DNA from: Dichotomocladium elegans
Taxonomy: Eukaryota > Mucoromycota > Mucoromycetes > Mucorales > Lichtheimiaceae
Length of the DNA stretch: 20,000 bases
Assembly (NCBI GenBank): GCA_025716815.1
Contig: JAIXMN010000079.1
Coordinates: 5,001 to 25,000, forward strand
Direction of reading: 5' to 3'
In this document: positions 16,991-20,000 of the stretch, one piece after another
Layout: each line of letters begins with the position of its first letter
Position numbering within the stretch: position 1 is the stretch's first letter
The notes under the pieces: model-generated
What the model saw: only the letters and a program-made list of their open reading frames with translations
Databases searched by the model: none
What the model was told of the DNA's origin: nothing
Program-made: the position numbers and the translations under genes

Positions 16991-18895
16991 ATGGTTTCTA
17001 CTACAGAAAAATTTTGCGCATCGAATGAGCCTATTTTCATCTTAAACAGACACGAAACCGCCGAGAAATATGTGATCGACTGATTAAGTGATTACTTTGC
17101 CCCTTTATCGCGAATCACTTTTTACATATTACCATACCAAAGCCGCGATGGCTGCTAATAGAACAATGTTCGGCGAGTCGAATGAGCCTACGTTCATCGC
17201 AAACGGACAAGAAACCACCGAGAAATATGTGATCGACTGATTAAGTGACTACTTGGCCCCTGTTTTCGCGAATCAATTTTTCATAGTTATCATACAAAAG
17301 CCGCGATGGCTGCAAATAGAACAATGTTCGGCGAGTCGAATGAGCCTACGTTCATCGCAAACGGACAAAAAACCACCGAGAAATATGTGATCGACTAATT
17401 AAGTGATTACTTTGCCCCTGTTTCCGCGAATCAATTTTCCATAGTTATCATACAAAAGCCGCGATGGCTGCTAATAGAACAATGTTCGGCGAATCGAATG
17501 AGCCTACTTTCATCGCAAACGGACAAAAAACCACCGAGAAATATGAGATCGACTGATTAATTGATTACTTTGCCCTTGTTTTCGCGAATCAATTTTTCAT
17601 AGTTATCATACAAAAGCCGCGATGGCTGCAAATAGAACAATGTTCGGCGAGTCGAATGAGCCTACGTTCATCTCAAACGGACAAGAAACCACCGAGAAAT
17701 ATGTGATCGACTGATTAAGTGATTACTTTGCCCCTGTTTTCGCGAATCAATTTTTCATAGTTATCATACAAAAGCCGCGATGGCTGCAAATAGAACAATG
17801 TTCGGCGAGTCGAATGAGCCTACTTTCATCTCAAACGGACAAGAAACCACCGAGAAATATGAGATCGACTAATTAAGTGATTACTTTGCCCCTGTTTCCG
17901 CGAATCAATTTTTCATAGTTATCATACAAAAGCCGCAATGGCTGCTAATAGAGCAATGTTCGGCGAATCGAATGAGCCTACTTTCATCGCAAACGGACAA
18001 AAAACCACCAAGAAATATGAGATCGACTGATTAATTGATTACTTTGCCCTTGTTTTCGCGAATCAATTTTTCATAGTTATCATACAAAAGCCGCGATGGC
18101 TGCTAATAGAGCAATGTTCGGCGAATCGAATGAGCCTACTTTCATCTCAAACGGACAAGAAACCACCGAGAAATATGAGATCGACTAATTAAGTGATTAC
18201 TTTGCCCCTGTTTCCGCGAATCAATTTTTCATAGTTATCATACAAAAGCCGCGATGGCTGCTAATAGAACAATGTTCGGCGAATCGAATGAGCCTACTTT
18301 CATCGCAAACGGACAAAAAACCACCGAGAAATATGTGATCGACTAATTAAGTGATTACTTTGCCCCTGTTTCCGCGAATCAATTTTCCATAGTTATCATA
18401 CAAAAGCCGCGATGGCTGCTAATAGAACAATGTTCGGCGAATCGAATGAGCCTACTTTCATCGCAAACGGACAAAAAACCACCGAGAAATATGAGATCGA
18501 CTGATTAATTGATTACTTTGCCCTTGTTTTCGCGAATCAATTTTCCATAGTTATCATACAAAAGCCGCGATGGCTGCTAATAGAACAATGTTCGGCGAAT
18601 CGAATGAGCCTACTTTCATCGCAAACGGACAAAAAACCACCGAGAAATATGAGATCGACTGATTAATTGATTACTTTGCCCTTGTTTTCGCGAATCAATT
18701 TTCCATAGTTATCATACAAAAGCCGCGATGGCTGCTAATAGAAAAATGTTCGGCGAATCGAATGAGCCTACTTTCATCGCAAACGGACAAAAAACCACCG
18801 AGAAATATGAGATCGACTGATTAAGTGATTACTTTGCCCTTGTTTTCGCGAATCAATTTTTCATAGTTATCATAGGAAAGCCGCGATGGCTGCTA
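16991..18895 (+). repeat. 158-bp tandem repeat array 3
   Basis: Thirteen unit starts carry the module ATG, at 16991 (edge type), 17148, 17306, 17464, 17622, 17780, 17938, 18096, 18254, 18412, 18570, 18728 and 18886, a strict 158-bp period after the first. Pairs of unit variants alternate (GCTGCA or GCTGCT; GACTGATT or GACTAATT), suggesting two-unit blocks amplified together. The last unit is cut at GGCTGCTAA where the 81-bp array begins. Confidence 0.95.
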
Positions 18896-18896
18896 A

Positions 18897-19438
18897 GATG
18901 CAAATGGCATGACATCACGCGTGTCATTTGCCTCAACGCTTTCCCTGTGACTGGTGGCAGCCTACCACCACTTTACTGATGCAAACAGCATGACATCACG
19001 CGTGTCATTTGCCTCAATGCTTTCCCTGTGACTGGTGGCAGCCTACCACCACTTTAAAGATGCAAACAGCATGACATCACGCGTGTCATTTGCCTCAATG
19101 CTTTCCCTGTGACTGGTGGCAGCCTACCACCACTTTAAAGATGCAAACAGCATGACATCACGCGTGTCATTTGCCTCAATGCTTTCCCTGTGACTGGTGG
19201 CAGCCTACCACCACTTTACTGATGCAAACAGCATGACATCACGCGTGTCATTTGCCTCAACGCTTTCCCTGTGACTGGTGGCAGCCTACCACCACTTTAA
19301 AGATCCAAACAGCATGACATCACGCGCGTCATTTGCCTCAATGCTTTCCCTGTGACTGGTGGCAGCCTACCACCACTTTAAAGATGCAAATGGCATGACA
19401 TCACGTGCGTCATTTGTCTCTACACTTTCCCTGTGACT
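18897..19438 (+). repeat. 81-bp tandem repeat array 2
   Basis: Units start at 18897, 18978, 19059, 19140, 19221, 19302 and 19383 (81-bp period), the last cut after CCCTGTGACT. Composition and hairpins are as in array 1. It starts directly at a break in the 158-bp satellite and ends 90 nt before the next gene. Confidence 0.93.
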
Positions 19439-19528
19439 ATGTCTGCTATTGAAAAATTTTTGCTCTAAATTTTTTTTGTTTACATTATAGTAAATTTTTC
19501 TTCTCTCTCCCCTTATTTTTGTGACAAG

Positions 19529-20000
19529 ATGAACCAAGCTACAAGTGTTTATACAACTGCTGCTCCTTCTGCCTCTCAACTTAGGGATATGTTAGATCAA
19601 GTTGGTAAGTACTATATAAGGTTTGCTTATTTGTCTAATGCTGGAGTAGACATTAAGGTATCCATTGATGTGATAATGGAGTACCTTAATGCCAACGAAA
19701 TCTATGCTTTCCCTGGGGATCAGGGAAAGGAGACATTTTACCTTGGAAAGGTCATCCCTTCATCTAACCCTGATGAGGGGAATAGTGATTTACCTCTGGT
19801 CCTTTGCTCTGAGGAGCCTGGGGTGTACAACCCATTATTTGTGGTATGTTGAAATTGCAGTAAGCTCTGCTTTTTTACTAAGATATGTTTTAGAATGAGG
19901 TTGAGCCACCTTCCTCACCTGCATCTATGATTTCACCTGTGTTCCTCCCACAGGATGGTGAGGATAGCCCCAGTGACAGTGAGGGGCCTCTAGAGGTCTT
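19529..20000 (+). CDS. Unrecognised protein, 5' part of a spliced gene (runs off the window)
   Basis: The ATG at 19529 follows a long T-rich stretch. The frame runs to 19843, where a GTATGT donor occurs; an acceptor ending at 19893 (GTTTTAG) opens phase-0 sequence to the end of the window, giving a Pro/Ser/Asp/Glu-rich segment (NEVEPPSSPASM ... DGEDSPSDSEGPLEV). A second possible intron (19605-19649, donor GTTG|GTAAGT, acceptor GGAGTAG) is 45 nt, so the frame is open whether or not it is removed. I recognise no domain. The visible part has a short N-terminal helix, a mixed section (VIMEYLNANEIYAFPGDQGK) and a disordered acidic region. Its position against an 81-bp array, like the Helitron gene, suggests that it may belong to the same or another mobile element. 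Confidence 0.5.
19844..19893 (+). other. Predicted 50-nt intron in the 3'-incomplete gene
   Basis: Donor GTG|GTATGT and acceptor TTTTAG|AAT. Unspliced, the frame stops at 19850-19852; spliced, it stays open to the end of the window. Confidence 0.6.

Overview
This is eukaryotic nuclear DNA, most likely from a fungus. It holds a 5S rRNA gene and the 3' end of a nuclear large-subunit rRNA on the same strand, protein genes split by very short GT-AG introns (about 45-75 nt), and a Helitron with a PIF1-type helicase. An early-diverging lineage is plausible, but I cannot fix the taxon from sequence alone. Few stretches are single copy; most of the window is tandem repeat.

Left part (1 to 7390) is a ribosomal DNA spacer read right to left. 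The minus strand carries the 3' 571 nt of 25S/28S rRNA (6820-7390). Leftward follow a degenerate 33-bp repeat array (5604-6540), an intact-looking 5S rRNA gene (5446-5562, minus), a tRNA-like sequence with A and B boxes (4976-5047), a 158-bp repeat array (about 4030-4915), a second 33-bp array (2641-3800), a diverged 158-type module, and a third 33-bp array (371-1965).

Middle part (7391 to 14389) is Helitron DNA. At 7391 the 28S rRNA is cut inside the peptidyl-transferase-centre sequence and joined to an inverted, 5'-truncated Helitron 3' end (7391-8088). After a 113-bp direct repeat and an 81-bp repeat array (8385-9312) comes a nearly complete Helitron: a two-exon 208-aa protein of unknown function (9377-10052), then a three-exon, 1260-aa Rep-helicase (10107-14017) with zinc-binding cysteines, the HUH motif, two Rep tyrosines and PIF1 helicase motifs, ending near 14389 with a conserved terminal hairpin.

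Right part (14390 to 20000) has 158-bp repeats in minus orientation (14390-15570), a 1142-bp cassette bounded by 24-bp inverted repeats that carries a two-exon, 240-aa gene resembling bacterial/mitochondrial SSB (15652-16793), 158-bp repeats in plus orientation (16991-18895), a second 81-bp array (18897-19438), and the 5' part of an unrecognised spliced gene running off the window (19529 on).

The most interesting reading is a rolling-circle transposon community living in rDNA and its spacer repeats. A Helitron Rep-helicase, an upstream acidic-tailed accessory protein and an SSB-like protein all sit against the same 81-bp hairpin-bearing repeat, and may together form a transposition system. 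The exon structures are my own reconstructions from reading frame and splice-site consensus; no transcript evidence was available.
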